Assembly (NCBI RefSeq): GCF_014333425.1
Contig: NZ_JACRYT010000002.1
Coordinates: 1 to 64,000, forward strand
Origin: Zhenpiania hominis
GTDB lineage: Bacteria > Bacillota > Clostridia > Peptostreptococcales > Anaerovoracaceae
Direction: 5' to 3'
Length of the DNA stretch: 64,000 nt
In this document: piece by piece, positions 37,214 to 46,354 of the stretch
Numbering within the stretch: the first letter of the stretch is position 1
How the letters are laid out: each line of letters starts with the position of its first letter
Made by a program: the position numbers and the translations under genes
The notes under the pieces: model-generated
Seen by the model: the letters and a program-made list of their open reading frames with translations, nothing else
Database searches by the model: none
What the model was told of the DNA's origin: nothing

Positions 37214-39134
37214 CTCCTGTCACGATTGTAACCAGAGATCCAATCATCAGGCCGAGTCCGGCGATGATTACGACTGCGGACACAGTACACCCGATAATAT
37301 TCATCTTTCTTTCGCCAAAATAACGTTCCATATGCCAGTTTCTCAAAGACATAGTAACCGGTTTGTCCATCGAGCCGTGGAACCGGAGATTGTCTCCTTC
37401 GTTCGCGCCAGCCAGATAAATCGGCACAATCTTCTTCTTTGTTCTTCCGAAGAAGAATACAATCAGAAGCAGTACCACCGCTACCATAATGCACATAATA
37501 ATCATGTTGTCCGCAGACAGCGCCATGGAAGATAGACCTCCAAATACGCCTTCCAGATATGGTACCAGCATTCCGCTCGAAATAATCGGGAAAGCAAGCA
37601 CTGCCGCAATTGTCAGAACTACTAATGTTCCCTGTACAAACCACTCTTCCTTATGCACATTCTGCTGGATATTTTCCGTATTTGCTACGATTGCACTCAT
37701 TTTACCCAGCCATTTTGTCCAGTAGAAAGCAGTTGCCGCACTGCCGAAGCAGATGACTCCAACCAACAGAATATTTCCGGAGTCCGCAAACGCAGTCATG
37801 GATGCCCATTTTGCGATCAGCATTCCAAACGGTGCCAGGAACATTGCCGAGATACCGATCATCATGAAAGCTGCCAGACGAGGCATTCTTCCAAAAAGTC
37901 CGTCCATATCCTCAATATCTCTGCTTCCGATATTATGTTCTGCCGTACCTACACACAGGAACAGCAGGGATTTTGTAATAGCATGGAAGATAATCAGCAT
38001 GATACCTGCCCATACCGCGCCGGCTGTTCCAACTCCACCACAGGCTACGATCAAGCCCAGGTTCGCGACTGTAGAATATGCCAGCACTTTCTTTCCGTTG
38101 CTCTGTGAAATCGCCGCGAAAGACGCTAACAGGAATGTTACGCCCCCGACTGTCATTACCATCAAGCCTGCGAAATTTCCCATTCCCAGACACGGAGCCA
38201 GCTTTATAATCAAAAATACGCCGGCTTTAACCATTGTAGACGAATGGAGCAACGCAGATGTCGGTGTAGGCGCTACCATCGCGCCGAGCAGCCAACTGTT
38301 GAACGGCATCTGAGCAGCCTTTGTAATCCCAGCGAATGCCAGGAACGCCGCCGGAATCGCCATGATACCGGAGTACATTGTTCCGTATGCAATCATTGTG
38401 CTCAACTCCAGGGTATTGTAAACAAATCCCAGAATGAGGATACCTACTGCGAATCCAAGCCCGCCCAGCAGATTCATAATCAGCGCGCGGAAAGCATTGT
38501 TTGTTGCTTCCTTTGTCTTTGTGTATCCGATAAGGAAGAACGAACTCAGGCTTGTGATTTCCCAGAAGAAATACATCCAGATCAGGTTGTTCGATGTAAC
38601 CAGACCGAACATTGCCGCCAGGAATAAAAACATAACGAAGAAGAACCAAGGTCTTCTGTCCTTCTCACCTGCATGGTGATGCTGGAAGTCTTTCATGTAT
38701 CCCAGCGCGTATACACAAATCAAAGTACCGATGATTCCAATAATGAGTACCATAATCACAGAGAGGCGGTCTATGTACATGTTGCTGACTACTTCAATGT
38801 GATGTCCCTTAGTAAGTTCAAACCATATCAGAAGCGGAGTCTGAATAATGGCAAAAACTGATGCAAGGTATTTCTTGTGCCGAATGCCTGTGATGATGAT
38901 ATAGATAGCCAGCAGGGCTTCAATTACCATCATGATGTAGTTCACAGCTTCGTTATGGAAATCAAAATACTGATCTCCCGTTCTGAAATACTGTACTGCA
39001 AGATAGATAGACGCTGCCGCAATTACGATTGCCGCAAATTTAACGATCGCGCCTCTTGCCGCGTCAGCTTTAACTACTAAAAGAACAAAGGCCACAACTA
39101 ATGGAAACAAGATTAGAAAAAATATAGTGCCCAT
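37203..39134 (-). CDS. echA: Ech hydrogenase ion-translocating subunit EchA (643 aa)
   Basis: A NuoL/Mrp-antiporter-like protein with about 16 membrane helices. The conserved core (FFWEITSLSSFFLIGYTKT, KAAQMPFNSWLLGAMVAPTPTSALLHSSTMVKAG and KSLLFLCVGTAEHNIGSRDIEDMDGL) includes the Lys and Glu residues of the proton or Na+ channel. It is the first and largest gene of the operon, with its own promoter. Confidence 0.95.
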   Translation of the reverse strand: MGTIFFLILFPLVVAFVLLVVKADAARGAIVKFAAIVIAAASIYLAVQYFRTGDQYFDFHNEAVNYIMMVIEALLAIYIIITGIRHKKYLASVFAIIQTPLLIWFELTKGHHIEVVSNMYIDRLSVIMVLIIGIIGTLICVYALGYMKDFQHHHAGEKDRRPWFFFVMFLFLAAMFGLVTSNNLIWMYFFWEITSLSSFFLIGYTKTKEATNNAFRALIMNLLGGLGFAVGILILGFVYNTLELSTMIAYGTMYSGIMAIPAAFLAFAGITKAAQMPFNSWLLGAMVAPTPTSALLHSSTMVKAGVFLIIKLAPCLGMGNFAGLMVMTVGGVTFLLASFAAISQSNGKKVLAYSTVANLGLIVACGGVGTAGAVWAGIMLIIFHAITKSLLFLCVGTAEHNIGSRDIEDMDGLFGRMPRLAAFMMIGISAMFLAPFGMLIAKWASMTAFADSGNILLVGVICFGSAATAFYWTKWLGKMSAIVANTENIQQNVHKEEWFVQGTLVVLTIAAVLAFPIISSGMLVPYLEGVFGGLSSMALSADNMIIMCIMVAVVLLLIVFFFGRTKKKIVPIYLAGANEGDNLRFHGSMDKPVTMSLRNWHMERYFGERKMNIIGCTVSAVVIIAGLGLMIGSLVTIVTGGAM

Positions 39135-39186
39135 TTTATCCTCCTAATAATAAAACTTTTTTCATGAGTGCAACTTCTCACACCTC

Positions 39187-39214
39187 ATTATACTATATAA
39201 TCAAGCAATAACAA
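39187..39214 (-). promoter_or_regulatory. Promoter of the ech operon
   Basis: TTGTTA (39209-39214) and TATAAT (39187-39192) are 16 bases apart, ~50 bases before echA. The rest of the 428-base gap up to 39562 holds AT-rich sequence and the permease terminator; nothing else was recognised. Confidence 0.6.
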
Positions 39215-39497
39215 GCGGTTGCCTTATATTTTTAACTTTCTGAAAAATCTGCCTTTCGTCCGTTTCCCGTTGAATTTCCTACAATTCGATTTTTTTTGCA
39301 AAAAAATCTCAAAAAAAAGATTTCTTTGCAAGAAATCCGTTTTTCCATTCTCTGCATTCTCTTATAATCTCAATTCAAAGATCTTCCGTTCTTTCGTCGT
39401 TCCTTCACAAGCTTCCCTATAACATCTACACATCCTCATCAAAAATCTCTTTTCTGAGATTACGATTGATAAAAAATCAACGAATTCCCATAAGGAA

Positions 39498-39544
39498 ACG
39501 GAGCCCGCCGCTGCGAAAAAATCCTCTTTGGCGGCAGCTCCGTT
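39498..39544 (-). terminator. Terminator after the APC permease
   Basis: AACGGAGC plus GCCGCC arms (39498-39544) form a long stem followed by TTTCCTTAT on the minus strand. Confidence 0.55.
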
Positions 39545-39562
39545 CACCCCTTTTCTCAGGAA

Positions 39563-41245
39563 TTATTTATGCTTTTCCGGCTCTACCTTCTTTGAAACAA
39601 AGTAGAACACAATGGTAAGAATCGCGGTAACAGCAGTCAGAACATAGAGAACCGTCCGAATGGTTCCCAGGATCGTCATTACGTTCCCATCTTCAAACAG
39701 ACCGTCAAAGTAGTCTCCGGCGCCCCACATATCTTCCGTGCCCCAGCCCTCATACCAGGGCATAAAGATACATGCGATACCATTCATAACGGTCATCAGA
39801 AGGAACAGGAAGGCAAGCCTTCTGGTATCCCCGACCGCAAGACCTGTTTTTTCATTAACCGGGAAACGCTGCGGATCTTTCTTTGTCAGCCCGCCGTAAC
39901 GCCTCCGCCAGATAAAATACAGAATCGGTCCGGTAATCAGCCCGATCATACCCCCGACAAAATAGTCCGAACCATTAATCAGGAACGCGAACAGCGCCAC
40001 GCAAATCGGAACGATACAGATAACGCTCAAAAATCCGTACCCGCCCGGAATCTTGAATTTGTATTCTTCATCCGGAATCTTCTTCCTCAGTACCATCGCG
40101 GAAATGTATACCAGAATATAGGAAGCGACCAACAGGCTTACATCTAATACGATAATCAGACCGAAAGGAAGCATGCACATAATAATATTGGCAATTCCTA
40201 CTGACAGAACCGCAATATATGGAACTCCATGCTTTTTATCGCACTTTACCAGCACCGGCGGGGACAAGTAGTCGTCTGCCAGAGTGAAAAAGCCCCTGGA
40301 GCCAGACGCGATATATGTGTTATAAATCGAACACTGCGCCAGAATCGCCACAACCGTAAATATGATTCCGAAAGCCGGCCCCCAGAACGTTGTAACAACA
40401 TCGGCATACCCGACAGTACCCGCGTCAGCGCCCCATTCCGACCATCTTCCCATCGAACCCAGCCCGGCTGTAGTGGGAAGAATATATACGGCCATAATCA
40501 GCGGAATCGTGATCAAGGTTCCTTTCGGAATAACCTGAGGATTGGAAACTTCCCCGGCAATTGTAGACATGGACTCATATCCGGAATACATCCACATACA
40601 GATAGAAATTCCTCCCGCGATATAGAAGAACCAATCCGACAGTCCTTCCGCAGGTTCCGATGTAAGCTGGAAGCTGATATCTGTGCCTCCGCCCCAATTG
40701 AGGAAACCACAAATTGCCACCATCGCGAAGGCCGCCATTACCAGAATCGCCAGAATCGTACTTACAACCCCTACGTCTTTTACGCCACGGATGTTGATAA
40801 TGGTAAAGATCAGAATCATTACAAACTTCACAGCAAACTCCGCAACCGGGGATAAGTCCCAGGCCGCGGCCGCGTATCCACCAGCAAGAATTACATATAA
40901 AGTGTTATCAATGTAGATGGAAATCGTTCTCCACCATCCTGCCTGGAATCCCCAAAATTCGCCAAGAGCCTCCTGTACCCATTTGTAATATCCGCCTTCC
41001 TGAGGTCTTACAGATCCCAACTCCGAAGCCACAAGTCCAAAGGGAAGCCCCCAGATAAACGGAAGCACACACAACATAACAATCGTCAGCCCCGGTCCGC
41101 ATTCAGGAATCATCTCTTCAATACCATAACATCCCGCTGAAACAAGACAAAAAATCATGAATACGACAGTTGATACTTTTAAGTCATGTTTTTTTAATCC
41201 ATGCTCACCAACATCGACCATTGTCGAAGACTTCTGCTCGCTCAT
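39563..41245 (-). CDS. APC-superfamily amino-acid permease (560 aa)
   Basis: About 12-14 membrane helices. The N-terminal APC pattern is present (STVVFMIFCLVSAGCYGIEEMIPECGPG), with GGYYKWVQEALGEFWGFQAGWW and SGYESMSTIAGEVSNPQ. It resembles glutamate/GABA-type or polyamine antiporters of the APC family more than its two neighbours. An extra ~90-residue C-terminal part with two helices is unusual. The start is at ATG 41245 behind AAGGAGGTG. It probably imports or exchanges an amino acid; the substrate is undetermined. Confidence 0.85.
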   Translation of the reverse strand: MSEQKSSTMVDVGEHGLKKHDLKVSTVVFMIFCLVSAGCYGIEEMIPECGPGLTIVMLCVLPFIWGLPFGLVASELGSVRPQEGGYYKWVQEALGEFWGFQAGWWRTISIYIDNTLYVILAGGYAAAAWDLSPVAEFAVKFVMILIFTIINIRGVKDVGVVSTILAILVMAAFAMVAICGFLNWGGGTDISFQLTSEPAEGLSDWFFYIAGGISICMWMYSGYESMSTIAGEVSNPQVIPKGTLITIPLIMAVYILPTTAGLGSMGRWSEWGADAGTVGYADVVTTFWGPAFGIIFTVVAILAQCSIYNTYIASGSRGFFTLADDYLSPPVLVKCDKKHGVPYIAVLSVGIANIIMCMLPFGLIIVLDVSLLVASYILVYISAMVLRKKIPDEEYKFKIPGGYGFLSVICIVPICVALFAFLINGSDYFVGGMIGLITGPILYFIWRRRYGGLTKKDPQRFPVNEKTGLAVGDTRRLAFLFLLMTVMNGIACIFMPWYEGWGTEDMWGAGDYFDGLFEDGNVMTILGTIRTVLYVLTAVTAILTIVFYFVSKKVEPEKHK

Positions 41246-41295
41246 GTTTTCACCTCCTTGAAACAAAATAGAATTTTTATATCAGTTCACTTCCT

Positions 41296-41323
41296 ATTAT
41301 ACACTTATCGTTTGAATTATCAA
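41296..41323 (-). promoter_or_regulatory. Promoter of the 560-aa permease
   Basis: TTGATA (41318-41323) and TATAAT (41296-41301) are 16 bases apart. Unlike the next two permeases there is no GUCC-type structured leader. Confidence 0.6.
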
Positions 41324-41330
41324 TAAATTT

Positions 41331-41369
41331 AGAAAAATTAAAAGAGAACAGCAATTCTGTTCTCTTTTA
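41331..41369 (-). terminator. Terminator after the 519-aa permease
   Basis: AAAAGAGAACAG/CTGTTCTCTTTT stem with a five-base loop, followed by TAATTTTTC on the minus strand. Confidence 0.85.
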
Positions 41370-41416
41370 ATCTCAAAATAATATTCTCGCTCTTATTCCC
41401 CTCTGAACCGTCTATC

Positions 41417-42976
41417 TTATTTCGTAAGATCCGGGAACGTTTCATCAAACGTCTTTTCATCCGCGCCAAGAGATGAAATTTTTCCCGCTTTTCCTTTCGC
41501 TTTCGCAATCTGATACACAATCATCGGGATTACAACTGCCGCAGTCGCAATGGAGAAGATAACGATACCGCCTCCCGCGTCTCCGGACGGATCCAGAATA
41601 TCGCCGAACGCCAGCATGATCAGGAAAATCAGCTGCGCAATCATCGCGAACCATGGAACCCAACTCAACCCTTTCGAAACTCTTGCTTTCAGACAGGAAT
41701 CCGCATCATACCCACGCTTTTTCAGTCTTGCCCTGAAACGTTTCTGAGAAGCGATGATACCTACCCAGGCAAGCGTTCCGGTAAATCCGGACATGGACAG
41801 CAGACTTCCGTACAGATTTGACAGGAACCCGGTCAGTTCCGAAACAAGACCCAAAATCAGAACAATCCACATAAATGCCAGTGTGAATAATACCGTTCTC
41901 TGCGGCGCCGCGTTCTTGCTCAGTTTGGAAAGGAATTTCGGCGCGAGACCTTCAACGGAAAGTCCGTACATACATCTTACCGTACCGTAGAATCCGGTGT
42001 TCGCACAGCTGAATGCCGCTACCAGAACTACCGCCAGGAATATAATTCCAAAGAATTCAAACCCGTATGCTTTGGCAATATCTGAAAATACCGGCGTCGC
42101 GTCTGTGGCGAATTCGGTCGGGAGTACCAGCAGTACCAGCAGAATCGGAACCAGGTACAATCCTACGATACGATATGTAACGCTTCTGCATGCCTTTGGC
42201 ACCGATTTATCCGGGTTCTGTGATTCCGCAGCGGCCAGACCGACGATTTCCGTTCCCTGGAAGGTAACCAGCACAACGACCATCATAATCAGCACAACCG
42301 AGAATCCGTTCGGGAAGATGTCGTGATAAATGCTTCCGCTTCCGAAGTTCACGCCCAATCCCTTGAAGCCGTCTTCTACTGCCTTTACAGCCGCTCCTTC
42401 CGGATTTCCCCAGATGCCGACCCAAATGCCGAACGCAAGTAAAATAAACAAAATAATTACAATAACTTTTGTGATTGCCAGGCCTGACTCAATTTTGGCG
42501 AATACGTCAACCGAACACAGATTGATAATCGTAATAGCCGCCAAAGCGCCGACAGCGAACGCCACATATGCGATGCTGCTGTTGTTTCCGGTAAGCTCCT
42601 GCAGAATATAAGAAACCGCAATCGCTTCCGAAGGTACGTAGCATACCCAGTTAAACCAGAACGACCAACCCATTCCCACGGACATCGTCGGCCCCAGGAA
42701 TTCATTGGTATAGGCAACGAACGTTCCTTTTCTGGGCAGGTTCACAAGTAATTCCGCATAAGCAATCATAAGACCGAATACAATAACGCCTACCACGGCG
42801 AAAGCAAGAAATACAGCAGGTCCCATTACCTGGATGCACCAGCCTACGCCCAGAAAATAACAGGAACCGATTACGCCGCCCAGACCGATAAACGCTACCT
42901 GCCAGCCTTTAATACCTCGCTTTAGTTCTTGAGGCGATTCTCCCGTCGTCTGCACGACTTTTTTCTCTTCTGACAT
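41417..42976 (-). CDS. APC-family amino-acid permease, leader-A paralogue (519 aa)
   Basis: A twelve-helix transporter of the amino acid transporter (AAT) type: KRGIKGWQVAFIGLGGVIGSCYFLGVG at the N-terminus, FQGTEIVGLAAAESQNPDKSVPKA and CANTGFYGTVRCMYGLS. It is strongly similar along its length to the gene at 43318, a tandem duplicate. It starts at ATG behind GAAGGAGGC. Both copies share promoter and structured leader, so they probably answer the same signal. The substrate cannot be deduced from sequence. Confidence 0.88.
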   Translation of the reverse strand: MSEEKKVVQTTGESPQELKRGIKGWQVAFIGLGGVIGSCYFLGVGWCIQVMGPAVFLAFAVVGVIVFGLMIAYAELLVNLPRKGTFVAYTNEFLGPTMSVGMGWSFWFNWVCYVPSEAIAVSYILQELTGNNSSIAYVAFAVGALAAITIINLCSVDVFAKIESGLAITKVIVIILFILLAFGIWVGIWGNPEGAAVKAVEDGFKGLGVNFGSGSIYHDIFPNGFSVVLIMMVVVLVTFQGTEIVGLAAAESQNPDKSVPKACRSVTYRIVGLYLVPILLVLLVLPTEFATDATPVFSDIAKAYGFEFFGIIFLAVVLVAAFSCANTGFYGTVRCMYGLSVEGLAPKFLSKLSKNAAPQRTVLFTLAFMWIVLILGLVSELTGFLSNLYGSLLSMSGFTGTLAWVGIIASQKRFRARLKKRGYDADSCLKARVSKGLSWVPWFAMIAQLIFLIMLAFGDILDPSGDAGGGIVIFSIATAAVVIPMIVYQIAKAKGKAGKISSLGADEKTFDETFPDLTK

Positions 42977-43014
42977 ACATTTGCCTCCTTCTCACATATT
43001 AAAAAATATGATTA

Positions 43015-43086
43015 GATTTGTCCCTCCGTCTGATATCTGCCGTTGCAGGGGGATAAAAGCAATTAAAATTTTCAGTCTTTTGGGAC
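43015..43086 (-). promoter_or_regulatory. Structured leader A (candidate riboswitch-like RNA)
   Basis: The transcript is predicted to begin at GUCCC (43082-43086), which can pair with GGGAC at 43020-43024 to close a 67-nt domain. Inside is a CUGC-AACG-GCAG hairpin. The sequence AAAUC follows the domain, then a CAUAUU/AAUAUG hairpin and the ribosome-binding site. A homologous leader with a changed but still paired closing stem precedes the paralogous permease (44857-44932). Confidence 0.55.
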
Positions 43087-43092
43087 TTTTTT

Positions 43093-43121
43093 ATTTTTTC
43101 ACATTTTAATTCCTCTGTCAA
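43093..43121 (-). promoter_or_regulatory. Promoter of leader A and its permease
   Basis: TTGACA (43116-43121) and AAAAAT (43093-43098) are 17 bases apart. The -10 and the bases just before it match the promoter of leader B. Confidence 0.6.
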
Positions 43122-43204
43122 CTTTTTTAAGAAACTTCTCATTTGTGATTTTTTCCAATCTTAGCAATAAGATAAATCGAATAAATTTACTAATTTTTGA
43201 TATT

Positions 43205-43293
43205 AAAAAAAACTCTAAAACAGCCCAAAATTCACTGTCTTAGAGTTTTTAATCAATAAAACCGTACCGTTTCACAAAAACGGTACGGTTTTA
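43205..43293 (-). terminator. Tandem terminators after the 499-aa permease
   Basis: Two stems in a row: AAAACCGTACCGTTT with AAACGGTACGGTTTT (43258-43293), then AAAAACTCTAAGACAG with CTGTTTTAGAGTTTTTTT (43205-43250). The 341-base gap 42977-43317 thus holds two terminators, a promoter and leader A. Confidence 0.85.
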
Positions 43294-43317
43294 AGCCCCT
43301 TGGTTTTAATACTTTTT

Positions 43318-44817
43318 TTACTTATTCAAATCCGGGAAAAGTTCATCAAATGACTTTTCATCTGAATTCAACGCGTTAATGTCACGAACATGACCCGTTT
43401 TTCTCGCGATTACACGTACAATCATCGGAACAACAACCGCCGCTACCGCGATGCAGAACGGAATCAGCTGACCTTCGCCGAATGCCATCATAACCAGGCA
43501 CGCAAGCTGTACAACGATAGAAAATACCGGCAGCCAGGTCTGTCCTTTTCTTACCCGCGCTTTCAGGCATGTTTCCGGATCATAGCCTCTCGCTTTCAGT
43601 CTCTTTCTGAATACCAGCTGCGCTCCGCAAATGCCGACCCATGCCAGTGTTCCAGTAAATCCGGACAGGGACAGCAGGTTTTCATACAGAGAAGTCAACG
43701 CTCCGGAAAGCTGAGAAATCAGACCGATAATCAGTACAACCCACATAAACGCCAGCGTGAACAGAACCGCGTTTCTCGGATTCGAGCTTTTATTCAGTTT
43801 TCCGAGGAATTTCGGCGCCAGACCTTCAATAGACAGCCCGAACATACATCTTACTGTACCATAGAATCCGGTGTTCGCACAGCTGAACGCCGCAATCAGC
43901 ACAACCGCCGACATGATCAGTCCGAAAATCCCCATATCGTAACGGTTCATGATATCCGCGAAGATCGGATTATCTTCTGTTCCCTGATTCCATGGATAAA
44001 CCAGGATAACCAGCAGAATCGGCAGCATATACAGCAGCGCTACACGGTAGGTTACGCTCTTGCAGGCCTTTGGAACGGAATGTTCCGGATCCTGTGCTTC
44101 CGCCGCCGCCAGTCCTACAATCTCTGTACCCTGGAAAGTTACCAGTACAACGGTCATAGATGTAAACATTACCATAGGCCCTAACGGGAACAGTTCTTCT
44201 CCAAAGCTAGCCCCGCTGCCGAAGTTTACTTCTCCGCCCAGGAAGTGATCGCTTCCCCACAGGCCTACCCAGATACCGAATGCCAAAATAACAAATAAAA
44301 TAATTACGCATACTTTTGTGATTGCAAGACCGGATTCAATCTTCGCAAACATGTCAACCGCGCACAGATTGATAATCGTAATGGCCGCAAGAGCACCCAG
44401 TGCGCATACCGCGAAGAACACACCGCTCTGGATTCCGGTCAGATACCGCAATACTGTGGCAACCGCTACCGCCTCGGAAGGAACATAGCATACCCAGTTA
44501 AACCAGAATGCCCAGCCCATTCCCGTGGACAATGTCTCACCCAGGAATTCATTGGTATAAGCTACAAAGGAACCTTTCCGTGGAAGATTTACCAACAACT
44601 CCGCATAAGCAATCATCAATCCATAAACAATAACGCCAACTACTGCAAACGCAATCAGAACCGCAGGTCCCATCGTTCCTACGCAAGTACCTACACCCAG
44701 GAAGTAGCAGGAACCGATTACACCGCCCAAACCAATAAAGGATACCTGCCAGCCTTTAATCCCTCGCTTTAGGTCTTGGGATTCGCCTGATGTTTTTACA
44801 TTTTTTTCTTCTGACAT
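43318..44817 (-). CDS. APC-family amino-acid permease, leader-B paralogue (499 aa)
   Basis: A paralogue of the 519-aa permease: LKRGIKGWQVSFIGLGGVIGSCYFLGVG, FQGTEIVGLAAAEAQDPEHSVPKA and CANTGFYGTVRCMFGLSIEGLAPKFLGKL. Twelve predicted helices. It is shorter mainly in the loop after helix 5, which in the other copy has an extra Gly/Ala-rich insert. The start is set at ATG 44817 (SEEKNVKTSGES) behind GGGAGGC. It ends in tandem terminators, so the two copies are separate transcription units. Confidence 0.88.
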   Translation of the reverse strand: MSEEKNVKTSGESQDLKRGIKGWQVSFIGLGGVIGSCYFLGVGTCVGTMGPAVLIAFAVVGVIVYGLMIAYAELLVNLPRKGSFVAYTNEFLGETLSTGMGWAFWFNWVCYVPSEAVAVATVLRYLTGIQSGVFFAVCALGALAAITIINLCAVDMFAKIESGLAITKVCVIILFVILAFGIWVGLWGSDHFLGGEVNFGSGASFGEELFPLGPMVMFTSMTVVLVTFQGTEIVGLAAAEAQDPEHSVPKACKSVTYRVALLYMLPILLVILVYPWNQGTEDNPIFADIMNRYDMGIFGLIMSAVVLIAAFSCANTGFYGTVRCMFGLSIEGLAPKFLGKLNKSSNPRNAVLFTLAFMWVVLIIGLISQLSGALTSLYENLLSLSGFTGTLAWVGICGAQLVFRKRLKARGYDPETCLKARVRKGQTWLPVFSIVVQLACLVMMAFGEGQLIPFCIAVAAVVVPMIVRVIARKTGHVRDINALNSDEKSFDELFPDLNK

Positions 44818-44856
44818 ATCTTTGCCTCCCTTTTTATACATATGCCCCATATGTAT

Positions 44857-44932
44857 GATTTGTCCATCCCTTCCGCAGATAGAACCCTTCCAAGGGAAAA
44901 AGGTTTCTCTTTATTCTGTCAATTCAATGGAC
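44857..44932 (-). promoter_or_regulatory. Structured leader B (candidate riboswitch-like RNA)
   Basis: The transcript is predicted to begin at GUCCAU (44927-44932), complementary to AUGGAC at 44862-44867, closing a 71-nt domain with an internal CCCU-UGGA-AGGG hairpin and a UAUCUGCGGAAGGG segment. AAAUC follows, then a long AUACAUAU/AUAUGUAU hairpin just before the ribosome-binding site. Architecture, spacing and flanking bases match leader A, although most of the interior has diverged. Confidence 0.55.
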
Positions 44933-44938
44933 CATTCT

Positions 44939-44967
44939 ATTTTTTCATATTTCTACAATAAAGTCAA
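44939..44967 (-). promoter_or_regulatory. Promoter of leader B and its permease
   Basis: TTGACT (44962-44967) and AAAAAT (44939-44944) are 17 bases apart, the same -10 and spacing to the GUCC start as leader A. Confidence 0.6.
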
Positions 44968-45019
44968 TAATTCTGAGGTTTTTCTCATTTTCAAACACAA
45001 ATTTCTTATTTTTGAGATT

Positions 45020-45289
45020 TCACAAATTAAAAAAAATCAACAGGAAAAGAACTCCGGGAATCCCCAGGACTCCTGCTATTACTGCGGTTAACAGATTTAG
45101 CGGTAGAAAAATTCCCCAGTATCCTCCCACAGCATTAACCAACAAAATCAGTACGCCTCCGATCAAACTGTTCAGCGCCAAACGTCCCGCCCACTTCAAG
45201 GGCACAATCAAAAGTTTTCCTAATATGTAAATAAGAAACAGACCCGCGGCATACGCGGCAAAAATTCCAACTTCCAAACCAAAACTCAT
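45020..45289 (-). CDS. bofA: BofA-like pro-sigma-K inhibitor (89 aa)
   Basis: A small membrane protein with about three hydrophobic helices and the BofA signature LIVPLKWAGRLALNSLIGGVLILLVNAVGGYWGIFLPLNLLTAVIAGVLGIPGV. In B. subtilis BofA restrains the SpoIVFB protease that activates sigma K during sporulation. It lies just downstream of recR, as in many spore formers. It starts at ATG behind GGGGGAGGGAG. Confidence 0.92.
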   Translation of the reverse strand: MSFGLEVGIFAAYAAGLFLIYILGKLLIVPLKWAGRLALNSLIGGVLILLVNAVGGYWGIFLPLNLLTAVIAGVLGIPGVLFLLIFFNL

Positions 45290-45337
45290 AAATCTCCCTC
45301 CCCCTAACAGCTTATGCGCCGGGCCGCGTTGAGATGC

Positions 45338-45375
45338 AAAAAAGCAGCCTGCCTTTCATGACTTGACTGCTTTTT
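45338..45375 (-). terminator. Terminator after recR
   Basis: AAAAGCAG/CTGCTTTT stem followed by a T-run on the minus strand. Confidence 0.7.
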
Positions 45376-45388
45376 ATTTCTCATTCCA

Positions 45389-45988
45389 CTATAATTCTCT
45401 GCGGCCTTCCATTGCCTTCAACAGCGTAACTTCATCCGCGTATTCCAGATCGCCTCCCACCGGAATTCCATGCGCGATTCTGGAGACTCTGATTCCGGAA
45501 GGTTTAATCAATCTGGCAATATACATCGCTGTAGCTTCCCCTTCTATATTTGGATTTGTTGCCAGAATCAACTCCCGCACATCCTCATTCTGCAGCCTTA
45601 CAATAAGCTGCTTTAGATTAATATCTTCCGGACCGATCCCTTCCATGGGAGAAATCGCTCCGTGGAGAACATGATAAAGTCCGTTGTACTCCTTAATTTT
45701 TTCCATGGCCACTACATCTTTTGGCGTCTCCACTACGCAGATTACGCTTCTGTCTCTCGAAGGGTCCGAACAAATGACACAAGGATCCGTATCCGTAAGA
45801 TTTCCACAAACCGAACAGTATGTCATCTTCTGTTTTGCTTCAATGATAGAATCCGCCAGAGCGCGCGCTTCCTTCTCCTCCATGGAAAGAATATGAAACG
45901 CCAGCCGCTGAGCGGTCTTTCCACCGATCCCCGGAAGCCTGGAAAGCTCGTTAATCAGCCTCGCCAGCGGTTTCGCATAATACTTCAT
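45389..45988 (-). CDS. recR: Recombination mediator RecR (199 aa)
   Basis: Helix-hairpin-helix near the N-terminus ([20 protein letters not shown]), a four-cysteine zinc site ([18 protein letters not shown]) and a TOPRIM domain ([35 protein letters not shown]). It loads RecA with RecO in recombinational repair. Full length and in the conserved dnaX-ybaB-recR order, three bases after ybaB. Confidence 0.97.
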   Translation of the reverse strand: MKYYAKPLARLINELSRLPGIGGKTAQRLAFHILSMEEKEARALADSIIEAKQKMTYCSVCGNLTDTDPCVICSDPSRDRSVICVVETPKDVVAMEKIKEYNGLYHVLHGAISPMEGIGPEDINLKQLIVRLQNEDVRELILATNPNIEGEATAMYIARLIKPSGIRVSRIAHGIPVGGDLEYADEVTLLKAMEGRREL

Positions 45989-45991
45989 CGT

Positions 45992-46345
45992 TTACAGCCC
46001 CGGAATTCCCAGACTTCCCGTCAGTTTGCTCATTTCATTCTGAGAAATCTCTTCCATCTGTCGGAGCGCCTCGTTAGCCGCTACCATCAGAAGATCCTGC
46101 AGCATTTCAATGTCATCCGGATCTACCACTTCCGGCTGGATTTCGATGCTTTTGATCTCTTTCTTTCCGGTTACCGTAACGGTCACCGCGCCGCCACCGG
46201 AAGTCGCGGTCGTTTCCATCGCGTCGATTTCTTTCTGCAGCTCATCCATTTTTCTCTGCATTTGCTGCATCTGCTGCATCTGTTTCTGCATATTTCCCAT
46301 ACCGCCGGCTTTTGGTTTCTTGCCGGCTCTCATGCCTTTTCCCAT
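45992..46345 (-). CDS. YbaB/EbfC nucleoid-associated protein (117 aa)
   Basis: A small DNA-binding protein with a Met/Gln-rich helix (MGNMQKQMQQMQQMQRKMDELQKEI) and the conserved VTVTVTGKKEIKSIEIQPEVVDPDDIEMLQDLLMVAANEALRQMEE. The first ~12 residues (GKGMRAGKKPKAGG) are basic and slightly longer than usual. It starts at ATG behind AGGAGGAAAC. It lies between dnaX and recR, the standard location. Confidence 0.95.
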   Translation of the reverse strand: MGKGMRAGKKPKAGGMGNMQKQMQQMQQMQRKMDELQKEIDAMETTATSGGGAVTVTVTGKKEIKSIEIQPEVVDPDDIEMLQDLLMVAANEALRQMEEISQNEMSKLTGSLGIPGL

Positions 46346-46354
46346 TGTTTCCTC

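Noticed and set aside
39362..39547. 61-codon leftward frame between permease and ech operon
   Set aside because: It starts within the terminator hairpin of the permease and has no ribosome-binding site.
41338..41520. 60-codon leftward frame at the end of the 519-aa permease
   Set aside because: It runs through the terminator and the permease tail in another frame.
42977..43086. Permease leader as a T-box or lysine riboswitch
   Set aside because: There is no T-box sequence and no antiterminator-terminator pair, and the ~110-nt leader is too short for the lysine class.
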